Of a stretch of DNA of 64,000 nucleotides, positions 54,751 to 63,889 are shown piece after piece. The DNA is taken from NCBI RefSeq assembly GCF_000717745.1, contig NZ_JOBH01000027.1:1-64000 (forward strand), written 5' to 3'. Source of the stretch: Streptomyces violens. GTDB lineage: Bacteria; Actinomycetota; Actinomycetes; Streptomycetales; Streptomycetaceae. A program made the position numbers and the translations under genes. The notes beneath the pieces were generated by a model that saw nothing but the letters and a program-made list of their open reading frames with translations, was not told the DNA's origin and ran no database searches. Each line of letters begins with the position of its first letter. The first letter of the stretch is position 1.

Positions 54751-54765
54751 GCATCGGAACACCGG

Positions 54766-54804
54766 CACGGGCCGGGGAGGGCTCCAAGCCTTCCCCGGCC
54801 CGTG
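54766..54804 (+). terminator. rpsP-khpA terminator
   Basis: 18-bp arms (54766-54783 and 54787-54804) with one wobble, 3-nt loop, then TTGTTCGTC. It separates khpA from rimM. Confidence 0.9.
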
Positions 54805-54888
54805 TTGTTCGTCTGTGACCACGGCCGGACGATGGATCCAGGCGGCGAATCCCGGACCGTAACCACAAGCCGCCCACTTATGACCCCC

Positions 54889-54955
54889 ACCATCAATTGA
54901 GAAACCACAACGGTGAGCAACCCCGTCCGCGAGAGCGGCGGTGGTTCAGCCGCAA
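54889..54955 (+). repeat. dispersed 67-bp element, copy 2 (rimM leader)
   Basis: Ungapped partner of 33402-33468. Its end (CGCAA, 54951-54955) runs into the rimM ribosome binding site AAAGAGGTG. A peptide frame starts at TTG 54897 and passes through the rimM start in another frame. Confidence 0.8.
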
Positions 54956-54966
54956 AGAGGTGCATT

Positions 54967-55539
54967 TTGCAGTTGGTTGTCGCGCGGATCGGGCGCGCCC
55001 ATGGGATCAAGGGCGAGGTCACGGTGGAGGTGCGCACGGACGAGCCGGAGCTGCGGCTCGCCCCGGGCGCGGTCCTGACCACCGACCCCGCGTCCACCGG
55101 CCCGCTGACCATCGAGACCGGTCGCGTGCACAGCGGCCGTCTGCTGCTGCGCTTCGAGGGCGTGAAGGACCGCACGGCCGCCGAAGCGCTCCGCAACACT
55201 CTTCTGATCGCCGAGGTCGACCCCGAGGAACTTCCCGAGGACCCCGAGGAGTTCTACGACCACCAGCTCATCGATCTCGACGTGGTGACCGAGGGCGGCG
55301 TCGAGGTCGGCCGCATCATCGAGATCTCCCACCTGCCGTACCACGACCTGCTGATCGTGGAGCGCCCCGACGGGAGCCAGGTCATGATCCCGTTCGTTGC
55401 GGAGATCGTGCCGGAGATCGACCTCGAGGAGCAGCGAGCGGTGATCACCCCGCCGCCGGGGCTGCTGGACGACACTCAGGCGGAGGTCGCCTCCAGTCGG
55501 GACGCGGAGGCCGATGCAGCGCGCGGTGAGGGTGCCTGA
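54967..55539 (+). CDS. rimM: 16S rRNA processing/ribosome maturation protein RimM
   Basis: 190 residues; helps 30S head maturation with S19. N-terminal [20 protein letters not shown] is diagnostic; a PRC-barrel C-domain ([35 protein letters not shown]) follows. TTG 54967 is chosen because conservation begins there and AGAGGTG precedes it; an in-frame GTG at 54913 adds 18 residues encoded by the dispersed element. trmD follows after 2 nt. Confidence 0.93.
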   Translation: MQLVVARIGRAHGIKGEVTVEVRTDEPELRLAPGAVLTTDPASTGPLTIETGRVHSGRLLLRFEGVKDRTAAEALRNTLLIAEVDPEELPEDPEEFYDHQLIDLDVVTEGGVEVGRIIEISHLPYHDLLIVERPDGSQVMIPFVAEIVPEIDLEEQRAVITPPPGLLDDTQAEVASSRDAEADAARGEGA

Positions 55540-55541
55540 TC

Positions 55542-56357
55542 ATGCGTCTCGACGTCGTCACGATCTTCCCCGAGTACCTCGAACCGCTGAACGTCTCGCT
55601 GGTCGGCAAGGCACGCGCCCGGGGGCAGCTGGACGTCCGCATCCACGACCTGCGTGAGTTCACCCACGACAAGCACAACACCGTGGACGACACTCCGTAC
55701 GGCGGCGGCCCCGGCATGGTCATGAAGCCCGAGCCGTGGGGCGAGGCCCTGGACTCGGTCATTGCGTCGGGCGAGGGGGAGGAGCAGCCGGTCATCGTCG
55801 TTCCGACGCCCAGCGGCCGGCCCTTCACCCAGCAGCTCGCCGTCGAGCTCTCCGAGAAGCCGTGGCTGGTGTTCACGCCGGCCCGCTACGAAGGCATCGA
55901 CCGCCGCGTCATCGAGGAGTACGGCGACCGGCTGGACGTCCGCGAGGTCTCCATCGGCGACTACGTGCTGGCCGGCGGCGAGGCGCCCGTCCTGGTCATG
56001 GTCGAGGCCATCGCCCGTCTCCTCCCAGGAGTGCTCGGCAACGCCGCGTCCCACCAGGACGACTCCTTCGCGCCCGGGGCGATGGCCGACCTCCTGGAGG
56101 GGCCGGTCTACACCAAGCCCCCGGAGTGGCGTGGCCGCGGCATTCCCGAGGTGCTGCTCAGCGGCCACCACGGGAAGATCGCCCGCTGGCGCCGCGACGA
56201 GGCTTTCCGCCGTACGGATCAGAACCGCCCGGACCTGATCGAACGCGCCGACCCCGCCGCCTTCGACAAGAAGGACCGCGAAACCCTCTCCATCCTGGGG
56301 TGGGCCCCGGGGGCGGACGGGCGATTTGGGCGGACGACCGAGGCCGTGGAAGAATAG
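55542..56357 (+). CDS. trmD: tRNA (guanine-37 N1)-methyltransferase
   Basis: 271 residues; methylates G37 next to the anticodon, preventing frameshifts. The SPOUT trefoil-knot segment SIGDYVLAGGE and the N-terminal MRLDVVTIFPEYLEPLN are typical, and DDTPYGGGPGMVMKPEP is also conserved. Coupled to rimM. Confidence 0.96.
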   Translation: MRLDVVTIFPEYLEPLNVSLVGKARARGQLDVRIHDLREFTHDKHNTVDDTPYGGGPGMVMKPEPWGEALDSVIASGEGEEQPVIVVPTPSGRPFTQQLAVELSEKPWLVFTPARYEGIDRRVIEEYGDRLDVREVSIGDYVLAGGEAPVLVMVEAIARLLPGVLGNAASHQDDSFAPGAMADLLEGPVYTKPPEWRGRGIPEVLLSGHHGKIARWRRDEAFRRTDQNRPDLIERADPAAFDKKDRETLSILGWAPGADGRFGRTTEAVEE

Positions 56358-56467
56358 GCCGCTGCTGTGCGTCCGGCGCGCGCCCCTGCCACAGGGGGAA
56401 CGACGCCCGCCCGACGGACCGGCACCCGGACTCCTCGTCCGGACTTCCGAACCATCATCACGAATTC

Positions 56468-56491
56468 CGCTGATGACCTGTGGCATCAGCG
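56468..56491 (+). promoter_or_regulatory. rplS leader hairpin
   Basis: Perfect 8-bp stem CGCTGATG/CATCAGCG with an 8-nt loop, ending 16 nt before the rplS ATG. Possibly an autoregulatory L19 leader; the class is not recognised with certainty. Confidence 0.5.
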
Positions 56492-56507
56492 AAGAAAGCA
56501 GTAGGTC

Positions 56508-56855
56508 ATGCACCTTCTCGACTCCGTCGACGCCGGGTCGCTGCGCAGCGACGTCCCCGCCTTCCGCCCGGGTGACACCGTCAACGTCCACGTCCGCGTC
56601 ATCGAGGGCAACCGCTCCCGTGTGCAGCAGTTCAAGGGCGTCGTCATCCGCCGTCAGGGCGCCGGCGTGCGCGAGACCTTCACGGTCCGCAAGGTCAGCT
56701 TCTCCGTCGGCGTCGAGCGCACCTTCCCGGTGCACACCCCGATCGTCGAGAAGATCGAGGTCGTGACCCGCGGTGACGTCCGTCGCGCCAAGCTGTACTA
56801 CCTCCGTGAGCTGCGCGGCAAGGCCGCCAAGATCAAGGAGAAGCGCGAGAGCTGA
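56508..56855 (+). CDS. rplS: 50S ribosomal protein L19
   Basis: 115 residues. [19 protein letters not shown] and [20 protein letters not shown] are the L19 signature ends. It sits at the 30S-50S interface. ATG 56508 after a short hairpin leader. Last gene of the translation group before the signal peptidases. Confidence 0.97.
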   Translation: MHLLDSVDAGSLRSDVPAFRPGDTVNVHVRVIEGNRSRVQQFKGVVIRRQGAGVRETFTVRKVSFSVGVERTFPVHTPIVEKIEVVTRGDVRRAKLYYLRELRGKAAKIKEKRES

Positions 56856-56903
56856 GCAGCCGTACGGTGTCCTTAACCCCGGGCCGGATAGGCTCTGGGC
56901 TCG

Positions 56904-57764
56904 ATGGACACCGACGCACAGCCTTCGACGCTCCCGGAGCGCGACTCCTCTCCAGCCCCTGACCAAGGGGCGGAGCAGGGGTCGCGCTTCGGGTGTTTTT
57001 CTTGGCGTCGGCAGCGGTCCGCGAGCGGTTCCGGCGAGGAGCCGGCGGCGGAGCCCGGCGAGAGCCGCGAGGAAGGCCGCGAGGAGGCCGCTGCGCGCCC
57101 GCTGCTGCGGCGGGGCCCGGTTCTGCTGGTGCTGGCCTGTCTGGCGTTCATGGGGCTGCTCAGCGCCTTCGTCGTCCAGCCCTTCCTGATCCCCAGCTCG
57201 TCGATGGAGAACACGCTCCAGGTCGGCGACCGGGTACTGGTGAACAAGCTGCCGTACCGGTTCGGCGGCGAACCGCGCCGGGGGGACGCCGTGGTGTTCG
57301 ACGGCACCGGGTCGTTCGTACAGGAGGCACCGGCTGGCAACCCGGTGACGGAGCTGCTGCGGGGCGCCGGAGCCGCGGTGGGCCTGGCGCCGGCCGCGGA
57401 GACGGACTACATCAAGCGCGTGATCGGCGTCGGCGGGGACCGGGTGACCTGCTGCGACAAACGGGGACGGATCAAGGTGAACGGCGAACCGGTGGACGAG
57501 CCCTATCTCCACCCCGGAGACAGCCCGTCGGACGTGCCCTTCGACGTGGTCGTGCCCGAAGGGAAGCTGTGGGTCATGGGCGACCACCGCGCCAGGTCGA
57601 GCGACTCCCGCGACCACCTGGGCGATCCCGGTGGCGGCACCGTTCCGCTGGACAAGGTGATCGGCCGCGCCGACTGGATCGGCTGGCCGGTCGGCCGCTG
57701 GACTTCGTTGGAGCGGCCCCACGCGTTCGACGGCATACCGGCTGCGGCAGGGCCCCATGGGTAA
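56904..57764 (+). CDS. sipW: type I signal peptidase (SipW)
   Basis: 286 residues. One membrane helix near 75-98 (VLLVLACLAFMGLLSAFVV), then the catalytic box PSSSMENT with Ser and YIKRVIGVGGDRV with Lys; box E is MGDHRARSSDSRDH. A long charged cytoplasmic N-terminus precedes the helix; no C-terminal helix is seen. First of four signal peptidases, as in the S. lividans sipWXYZ cluster. -10-like TAGGCT lies 9 nt before ATG 56904. Confidence 0.92.
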   Translation: MDTDAQPSTLPERDSSPAPDQGAEQGSRFGCFSWRRQRSASGSGEEPAAEPGESREEGREEAAARPLLRRGPVLLVLACLAFMGLLSAFVVQPFLIPSSSMENTLQVGDRVLVNKLPYRFGGEPRRGDAVVFDGTGSFVQEAPAGNPVTELLRGAGAAVGLAPAAETDYIKRVIGVGGDRVTCCDKRGRIKVNGEPVDEPYLHPGDSPSDVPFDVVVPEGKLWVMGDHRARSSDSRDHLGDPGGGTVPLDKVIGRADWIGWPVGRWTSLERPHAFDGIPAAAGPHG

Positions 57765-58908
57765 CAGGGGGCGCCCGCGCCACGGGCACCACCGCACAGG
57801 CGCACCATCGGAGGGCCACGCTACGGAGACACGCGGCGCCGTACAGGACGGCGCGCACGGCTCTCGTATGCCCGGCGCTGACTCCTACGGTGCTGACTCC
57901 TATGGAGCGGACCCTTATGGCGTGGACCTCGGAGCGGGCGGCACCGCGACCCGTACGACCCTGCCGGCGACCGGCGGGCGGGCCGACAGGCGGCGCCAGG
58001 CCAAGCGCATCAAGAGGCGCAGGCAGCGTTCGTACCTGAAGGAGATACCGATCCTGATCGGGGTGGCGCTGGCCATCGCGCTGGTCCTGAAGACGTTCCT
58101 CGTACAGGCATTCGTGATCCCGTCGGGCTCCATGGAGCAGACGATTCAGATCGGCGACCGGGTGCTCGTCGACAAGCTGACCCCGTGGTTCGGCGCCGAG
58201 CCGCACCGGGGGGACGTGGTCGTCTTCAAGGACCCGAACCACTGGCTCGCGGGCGAGCGCACCACCGTGGCCGACGACCCGGTGGGCGTCAAGCAGGTCA
58301 AGGAAGTGCTCACCTTCATCGGGCTGCTGCCGTCGGCGGACGAGCAGGACCTGATCAAGCGGGTCGTCGCCGTCGGCGGCGACACCGTCAAGTGCTGCGA
58401 CAAGAGCGGCCGGGTCACCGTCAACGGGACGCCGCTGAACGAGCCGTACGTCCACCCGGGCAACCCGCCCTCGCGGTTGAAGTTTGAGGTCAACGTGCCG
58501 ACCGGGCGGCTCTTCGTCATGGGGGACCACCGGTCCAACTCCGCCGACTCCCGGTACCACCTGGACGAGCCGTACCGGGGGACGGTCGCGGTGAGCAGTG
58601 TCGTGGGCCGTGCCGTGGTGATCGCGTGGCCGTTCGACCACTGGCAGCGCCTGGAAGAGCCCGGTACGTACGCTTCTGTGCGCGACGCGCCGGGCGCACC
58701 GGCGACGGCGGCCGCAGCGCCGCATACTGTGTCACTCGAAGGTTTGACCGTCCTCCCGACCCCTGCGGAACTCCCGCTCGTTATGGGAGTGGTGGGCCTG
58801 CACCGTTTGACGAGCAGGCGGCGGCTTGGAGTAAGGAGTGAATGTGGGGGACGTGGCGGTCGGCGCACGGTCCGGTACCGAAGAGCCCGAAGAACCAGAG
58901 GGGCGTGA
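57757..58908 (+). CDS. sipX: type I signal peptidase (SipX)
   Basis: 383 residues. A Gly/Tyr/Ala-rich N-terminus (GADSYGADSYGADPYG repeat) precedes an Arg/Lys-rich segment and a membrane helix at about 90-110. Catalytic Ser is in PSGSMEQT, Lys in LIKRVVAVGGD and box E in MGDHRSNSADSRYH. A second hydrophobic stretch near 335-352 may be a C-terminal anchor. The gene overlaps sipW by 8 nt and sipY by about 65 nt, unusually long. Start may be ATG 57868 (MPGADSYG). Confidence 0.88.
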   Translation: MGNRGRPRHGHHRTGAPSEGHATETRGAVQDGAHGSRMPGADSYGADSYGADPYGVDLGAGGTATRTTLPATGGRADRRRQAKRIKRRRQRSYLKEIPILIGVALAIALVLKTFLVQAFVIPSGSMEQTIQIGDRVLVDKLTPWFGAEPHRGDVVVFKDPNHWLAGERTTVADDPVGVKQVKEVLTFIGLLPSADEQDLIKRVVAVGGDTVKCCDKSGRVTVNGTPLNEPYVHPGNPPSRLKFEVNVPTGRLFVMGDHRSNSADSRYHLDEPYRGTVAVSSVVGRAVVIAWPFDHWQRLEEPGTYASVRDAPGAPATAAAAPHTVSLEGLTVLPTPAELPLVMGVVGLHRLTSRRRLGVRSECGGRGGRRTVRYRRARRTRGA

Positions 58909-59806
58909 TAGGTCCCCCGTAGCGGACGTGGCGCAACAGGAGCAGCAGCCGCAGGACGCGCGACAGGAGAGGGAAGAGGAGAACGGCGGCGTGACGAAGG
59001 ACAAGAAGCCGCCGCGTTCCTTCTGGAAGGAGCTGCCGCTCCTGATCCTCATCGCCCTGGCCCTGGCGCTGGTCATCAAGACCTTCCTGGTGCAGGCGTT
59101 CTCGATCCCGTCCGACTCGATGCAGAACACCCTGCAGCGCGGCGACCGGGTGCTGGTGGACAAGCTGACCCCGTGGTTCGGCGCGAAGCCGGAGCGCGGC
59201 GAGGTCGTCGTGTTCCACGACCCGGGCGGCTGGCTGAATGAAGTGCCCACCCCGACGCCGAATCCGGTCCAGAAGGTCCTCAGCTGGATCGGCCTGATGC
59301 CGTCCGCGGAGGAGAAGGACCTGATCAAGCGGGTCATCGCGGTCGGTGGCGACACGGTCGAGTGCAAGGGCACCGGACCGGTGAAGGTCAACGGCAGGGC
59401 GCTTCAGGAGGATTCGTACCTCTTCGCCGGGAACACCCCGTGCGGTGACAAGCCCTTCGGCCCGATCAAGGTGCCCGAGGGCCGGATCTGGGTGATGGGC
59501 GACCACCGCCAGGACTCCCTGGACTCGCGCTACCACCAGGACCTGAAGGGCAATGGCACGGTCTCGGAGGAGGAGGTCGTGGGCCGCGCGTTCACGATCG
59601 CCTGGCCGATCAACCGGTGGTCGCTGCTGCCGGTGCCGGACACCTTCGACCAGCCGGGGCTGAGCCAGGCGATGGCCGCGGCGCCGGCGGCGCTGGGTGT
59701 GGCCGGTGCGGTGCCGATCGTGCTGTGGCGGCGTCGGCGGGTGCTCGCCAAGCTGCCCGCCAATGTGGCGGTGGGAGCGACCGGCAAGGAGCCCCGCGAC
59801 AGCTGA
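58844..59806 (+). CDS. sipY: type I signal peptidase (SipY)
   Basis: 320 residues from GTG 58844, which has the SD AAGGAG (58833-58838). Acidic/Gln-rich N-terminus, membrane helix at about 67-87, Ser in PSDSMQNT, Lys in LIKRVIAVGGD, box E MGDHRQDSLDSRYH, and a C-terminal helix (AALGVAGAVPIVLW). In S. lividans SipY is the main enzyme for exported proteins; by analogy this one may dominate. Confidence 0.93.
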   Translation: MGDVAVGARSGTEEPEEPEGRDRSPVADVAQQEQQPQDARQEREEENGGVTKDKKPPRSFWKELPLLILIALALALVIKTFLVQAFSIPSDSMQNTLQRGDRVLVDKLTPWFGAKPERGEVVVFHDPGGWLNEVPTPTPNPVQKVLSWIGLMPSAEEKDLIKRVIAVGGDTVECKGTGPVKVNGRALQEDSYLFAGNTPCGDKPFGPIKVPEGRIWVMGDHRQDSLDSRYHQDLKGNGTVSEEEVVGRAFTIAWPINRWSLLPVPDTFDQPGLSQAMAAAPAALGVAGAVPIVLWRRRRVLAKLPANVAVGATGKEPRDS

Positions 59807-59918
59807 CCGCACCGCCCGTAGGTGAGGGACCTGTGTGCGTCCGGCGGACGTGTCGTCGATACGCCGCGTACGTCGGGAAACGGCGCCCGAAGGCTCTCAT
59901 CGGACCGTCGGCCGGAGG

Positions 59919-59948
59919 CTGACTGGGCAAAGTAACCCCAGGTAAGGT
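59919..59948 (+). promoter_or_regulatory. predicted sipZ promoter
   Basis: CTGACT (59919-59924), 18-nt spacer, TAAGGT (59943-59948). It places the transcript start near 59955, which favours ATG 59998 over GTG 59947 as the sipZ start. Confidence 0.5.
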
Positions 59949-59997
59949 GCCGTCCCGGATCTTCGACGCGGGGCGGCCCGCGGGGTGGGAGCGCGGG

Positions 59998-60726
59998 ATG
60001 AGCAGGAGCGAGGGGCGTACGAGCGGCGGCCACGGCCGGACCGCGGGCAGCGTGCTGTCCGGTCTGGCGGTGGCCGTCGGCTGTGTGCTGTTCCTGGGCG
60101 GATTCATATGGGGCGCGGTGCTCTACCGGCCGTACACGGTCCCGACCGATTCCATGGCGCCCACCATCGCGGCCGGCGCCCGAGTCCTGGCGCAGCACGT
60201 GGACGGCTCCGAGGTGCGCCGCGGCGACGTCGTGGTCTTCAGGGACTCCGTATGGGGCGACATGCCCATGGTGAAGCGGGTCGTCGGGGTGGGCGGCGAC
60301 AAGGTCGCCTGCTGCAATGCCGACGGCAAGCTCACCGTCAACGGCAAGCCCATCGAAGAACCGTATCTCCAGGGCAATGGCCCGGCCTCTCCCGTCGGCT
60401 TCAAGGCCGAGGTCCCCAAGGGGCAGCTCTTCCTGCTCGGTGATCACCGCAGTGACTCCATGGACTCGCGGGTGCACCTCACGGACCGCGATCACGGTGC
60501 CGTGCCGCGCGATGCGGTCGACGCCCGAGTGGACGCCACGGCGTGGCCGGTCGCGAGCTTCGGCACGCTGCAGCGGCCCACGGCCTTCGCGTCCCTGCCG
60601 GGCGGCACGTCCCAGCCCGGTCCGGTGCGGCCCATCGTGGTGGCGATCGTGGCCGGCGCGGTGCTGATATTGGGGGGAGCGGCGTACGGGCCGATCGCGA
60701 ACCGTAGGAGGCGTACGCGTGTCTGA
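59998..60726 (+). CDS. sipZ: type I signal peptidase (SipZ)
   Basis: 242 residues from ATG 59998 (SD GGGAG). Membrane helix at about 17-40 (VLSGLAVAVGCVLFLGGFIW), catalytic Ser in PTDSMAPT, Lys in MVKRVVGVGGD, box E LGDHRSDSMDSRVH, and a C-terminal helix (PIVVAIVAGAVLILGGAAYG). Shortest of the four. Overlaps the Nudix gene by 8 nt. Confidence 0.9.
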   Translation: MSRSEGRTSGGHGRTAGSVLSGLAVAVGCVLFLGGFIWGAVLYRPYTVPTDSMAPTIAAGARVLAQHVDGSEVRRGDVVVFRDSVWGDMPMVKRVVGVGGDKVACCNADGKLTVNGKPIEEPYLQGNGPASPVGFKAEVPKGQLFLLGDHRSDSMDSRVHLTDRDHGAVPRDAVDARVDATAWPVASFGTLQRPTAFASLPGGTSQPGPVRPIVVAIVAGAVLILGGAAYGPIANRRRRTRV

Positions 60727-61252
60727 AGCGGATACCGGTACACAGGAACAGATCGGCATACCGGCGGGCACCGCGCTGCGGCGCGTCTCCCGGGTGATCC
60801 TGCTCGACCCCGAGGACCGGGTTCTGCTGATGCACGGCTTCGAACCGGACGAACCGTCGAGGACCTGGTGGTTCACGCCGGGCGGCGGACTGGAGGGCAC
60901 CGAGAGCCGGGAAGAGGCGGCCCTCCGGGAGCTCGCGGAGGAAACCGGGATCACGGACGCGGAGCTCGGCCCCGTGCTGTGGCAGCGGCACTGCTCGTTC
61001 CCGTTCGACGGGCGGCGCTGGGACCAGGACGAGTGGTACTACCTGGCGCGTACACGCAACACCGTGACCCGGCTGAGCGGCCTGACGGAGCTGGAACGGC
61101 GCAGTGTGGCGGGGCTGAGATGGTGGACGGTGACGGAACTCTCCGCATCGCATGAGACGGTGTATCCGACCAGACTTGCCGAGCTGTTGCGCACGCTGCT
61201 CGACGAAGGACCCCCTAGTGCGCCAGTGGTCCTGGAGACCGAGAGTGTCTGA
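60719..61252 (+). CDS. Nudix hydrolase
   Basis: 177 residues. The Nudix box is complete: GGGLEGTESREEAALRELAE followed by ETGI. Substrates are nucleoside diphosphates linked to another moiety; which one cannot be told. GTG 60719 overlaps the sipZ end, so cotranscribed. Equivalent to the mutT-like gene following sipZ in other Streptomyces. Confidence 0.92.
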   Translation: MSEADTGTQEQIGIPAGTALRRVSRVILLDPEDRVLLMHGFEPDEPSRTWWFTPGGGLEGTESREEAALRELAEETGITDAELGPVLWQRHCSFPFDGRRWDQDEWYYLARTRNTVTRLSGLTELERRSVAGLRWWTVTELSASHETVYPTRLAELLRTLLDEGPPSAPVVLETESV

Positions 61253-61290
61253 CGCACAATAGGGGGACGCACGGCTGAAGGGGATCTGCC

Positions 61291-61599
61291 ATGAGCGCCG
61301 AGGACCTCGAGAAGTACGAGACCGAGATGGAGCTGAAGCTCTACCGGGAGTACCGCGATGTCGTCGGGCTGTTCAAATACGTGATCGAGACCGAGCGCCG
61401 GTTCTATCTCACCAACGACTACGAGATGCAGGTGCACTCCGTTCAGGGTGAGGTCTTTTTCGAAGTCTCCATGGCGGATGCCTGGGTGTGGGACATGTAC
61501 CGCCCGGCCAGGTTCGTGAAGCAGGTCCGCGTGCTGACATTCAAGGACGTGAACATCGAGGAGCTGAACAAGAGCGACCTCGAGCTGCCGAGCGGCTGA
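61291..61599 (+). CDS. DUF2469 family protein
   Basis: 102 residues, highly conserved and acidic. Key segments are YETEMELKLYREYRDVVGLF, RRFYLTNDYEMQVH, VSMADAWVWDMYR and FVKQVRVLTFKDVNIEELNK. Found in nearly all actinobacteria upstream of yraN; function unknown. ATG 61291 with GAAGGGGAT upstream. Confidence 0.93.
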   Translation: MSAEDLEKYETEMELKLYREYRDVVGLFKYVIETERRFYLTNDYEMQVHSVQGEVFFEVSMADAWVWDMYRPARFVKQVRVLTFKDVNIEELNKSDLELPSG

Positions 61600-61763
61600 G
61601 TGACCGTTTCCTCGTGATCGGCCGGGCGGATCTGTTGCTGCCACGCACGGCGAGGTCATTTCACCCCTACGGGTGACGGCATTATGCACAGCCGCCGAGT
61701 TGTCCACCAAGATCCAATACTCGGCGGCAGAAGCGTCACAGTCGGTGCCGGAGGTGGTGCCGG

Positions 61764-62279
61764 ATGAACGCCACAGCAGAAAACGCCGCGATCGGCAGCG
61801 GTGCAGCAGAGCCCGTACGAGCCCGGTCAGGCTCCAGTCCGCCGCGGGCGGACGACTCGGCAAAGACACGACGCAAGCGCCCGCGGGGCCGGGGCAGCCC
61901 CGGCGGCCGCGCCCGTGGCGGCTGCCGCCGCTCCGGACTGGGGCGGTACGGCGAAGACCTCGCCGCGCGCTGGCTGACCGCCCACGGCATGCGCATCCTC
62001 GACCGGAACTGGCGCTGCCGCTTCGGCGAGATCGACATCGTCGCCGCCGAGGCCGACGCGTTCGTCGTGTGCGAGGTCAAGACCCGACGCGCAGGCCTGT
62101 ACGAACACCCCATGGCGGCTGTCACGCCCACGAAGGCGCGCCGTCTGGCGCTCCTCGCCGAGCACTGGACCGCGGCGCACGGAGGTCCGCCGCCGGGCGG
62201 TGTCCGCATCGATGTGATCGGTATCCAGCTCCCCGCCCGCGGCGCGCCCGTCGTGTCCCACGTACGGGGGGTGACCTGA
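61764..62279 (+). CDS. yraN: YraN family (UPF0102) nuclease-like protein
   Basis: 171 residues. A basic, variable 55-residue N-terminus precedes the endonuclease-fold core: [38 protein letters not shown] and [10 protein letters not shown] (Asp and Glu-x-Lys of a PD-(D/E)XK site). Biological role unproven. Overlaps comM at TGATG, and the pair is coupled. Confidence 0.9.
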   Translation: MNATAENAAIGSGAAEPVRARSGSSPPRADDSAKTRRKRPRGRGSPGGRARGGCRRSGLGRYGEDLAARWLTAHGMRILDRNWRCRFGEIDIVAAEADAFVVCEVKTRRAGLYEHPMAAVTPTKARRLALLAEHWTAAHGGPPPGGVRIDVIGIQLPARGAPVVSHVRGVT

Positions 62280-63889
62280 TGGGATTCGCCCGTACGTGCT
62301 CGGTCGCGCTGGTCGGCGTCGAAGGCGTGGTCGTCGAGGTGCAGGCCGACCTCGAACCAGGTGTCGCGGCCTTCACCCTCGTCGGCCTCCCCGACAAGAG
62401 CCTCATCGAGTCGCGCGACCGGGTGCGTGCCGCCGTGGTCAACTCCGGCTCCGAGTGGCCGCAGAAGAAGCTGACCGTCGGCCTCAGCCCGGCCTCCGTC
62501 CCCAAGGGCGGCAGCGGCTTCGACCTGGCCGTCGCCTGCGCCGTCCTGGGCGCCGCCGAGCTCATCGACCCACGCGAGCTCACCGACCTCGTCATGATCG
62601 GCGAGCTGGGGCTGGACGGCCGGGTACGACCGGTGCGCGGCGTGCTGCCGGCGGTCCTGGCGGCCGCCGACGCGGGATACCGCCAGGTGGTCGTTCCGGA
62701 GCGGACCGCTGCCGAGGCATCGCTCGTCCCGGGCGTCTCCGTCCTGGGGGTCCGCAGCCTGCGCCAGCTCATCGCCGTGCTCACCGACGGGCCGGTTCCC
62801 GAGGAGGAGGACGAGGGTGACGAGCCGGGCCGCCCGGACCCGCTGCTCGCCGGACTGGTCGTACCGGGCGCGGGATCCTGCGCCGGGTTGCCTCCCGACG
62901 CCCGCCCGCCGGACATGGCCGAGGTCGCGGGCCAGCACGGCGCCCGCCGCGCGCTGGAGGTGGCTGCCGCCGGACGGCACCACATCTTCCTGAAGGGGCC
63001 GCCGGGGGCCGGCAAGACCATGCTCGCCGAACGGCTGCCCGGCCTGCTGCCGCCCCTGTCCTCCAAGGAATCACTGGAGGTCACCGCGGTGCACTCGGTG
63101 GCGGGCATGCTCCCGCCCGGTCAGCCTCTGGTGAGCCGCCCGCCGTATTGCGCACCGCACCACTCCGCCACGATGGCCTCACTCGTCGGCGGTGGCAGCG
63201 GACTGCCCCGGCCCGGCGCGGTGTCCCTCGCCCATCGGGGCGTCCTGTTCATCGACGAAGCCGCCGAGTGCAACGCCAAGGTGCTCGACTCCTTGCGTCA
63301 GCCCCTGGAGTCCGGGTACGTAGTGGTCGCCCGCGCCGCCGGAATGATGCGGCTCCCGGCGTCCTTCCTGCTGGTACTGGCCGCCAATCCCTGTCCTTGT
63401 GGACGCCACGGCACTGCCACCGGCGGTTGCGAGTGCCGCCCGTCCTCGATCGCCCGCTACCGCTCCCGGCTCTCCGGGCCGCTCATGGACCGGGTCGACC
63501 TGCGGATCGCCGTGGAACCGGTCGCCCGCAGCGAACTGGTCGCAGGGGCCCGTGGCGAATCCACCGCCGATACCGCCGACCGGATCCGCGCCGCCAGGGA
63601 ACGCGCCGCTCACCGCTTCGCCGGCAGCCCCTGGCAGACGAACAACGAAGTCCCCGGCCATGAGCTGCGCACCCGGTGGACCGTGGCCCCCGGCGCACTC
63701 GTCCAGGCCGAGCGCGATTTGGAGAACGGCCTGCTCACGGCCCGCGGCCTGGATCGCGTCCTGCGTGTCGCCTGGACCGCGGCAGACCTCGCGGGCCGCG
63801 ACCGCCCGACGGCCGAGGACGTCGACTGGGCCCTGGAGCTGCGTACCGGTGTCCGCCGCGGCATTCCGCTGGCGGTGAGCCGGTCATGA
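62279..63889 (+). CDS. comM: YifB/ComM family Mg-chelatase-like AAA+ ATPase
   Basis: 536 residues from ATG 62279 ([16 protein letters not shown]). An N-terminal Lon-like domain (GLPDKSLIESRDRVRAA, KGGSGFDLAVA) is followed by an AAA+ domain with Walker A GPPGAGKTMLAERLPG (about 240) and Walker B VLFIDEAAE. The Cys-rich NPCPCGRHG...CECRPSS and a C-terminal four-helix lid come last. In Vibrio ComM is a branch-migration helicase in transformation; the role in Streptomyces is not known to me. Coupled to dprA. Confidence 0.93.
   Translation: MGFARTCSVALVGVEGVVVEVQADLEPGVAAFTLVGLPDKSLIESRDRVRAAVVNSGSEWPQKKLTVGLSPASVPKGGSGFDLAVACAVLGAAELIDPRELTDLVMIGELGLDGRVRPVRGVLPAVLAAADAGYRQVVVPERTAAEASLVPGVSVLGVRSLRQLIAVLTDGPVPEEEDEGDEPGRPDPLLAGLVVPGAGSCAGLPPDARPPDMAEVAGQHGARRALEVAAAGRHHIFLKGPPGAGKTMLAERLPGLLPPLSSKESLEVTAVHSVAGMLPPGQPLVSRPPYCAPHHSATMASLVGGGSGLPRPGAVSLAHRGVLFIDEAAECNAKVLDSLRQPLESGYVVVARAAGMMRLPASFLLVLAANPCPCGRHGTATGGCECRPSSIARYRSRLSGPLMDRVDLRIAVEPVARSELVAGARGESTADTADRIRAARERAAHRFAGSPWQTNNEVPGHELRTRWTVAPGALVQAERDLENGLLTARGLDRVLRVAWTAADLAGRDRPTAEDVDWALELRTGVRRGIPLAVSRS

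Noticed and set aside
61697..61706. A third DnaA box (TTGTCCACC)
   Set aside because: One mismatch at a conserved base and isolated; single near-matches are common.
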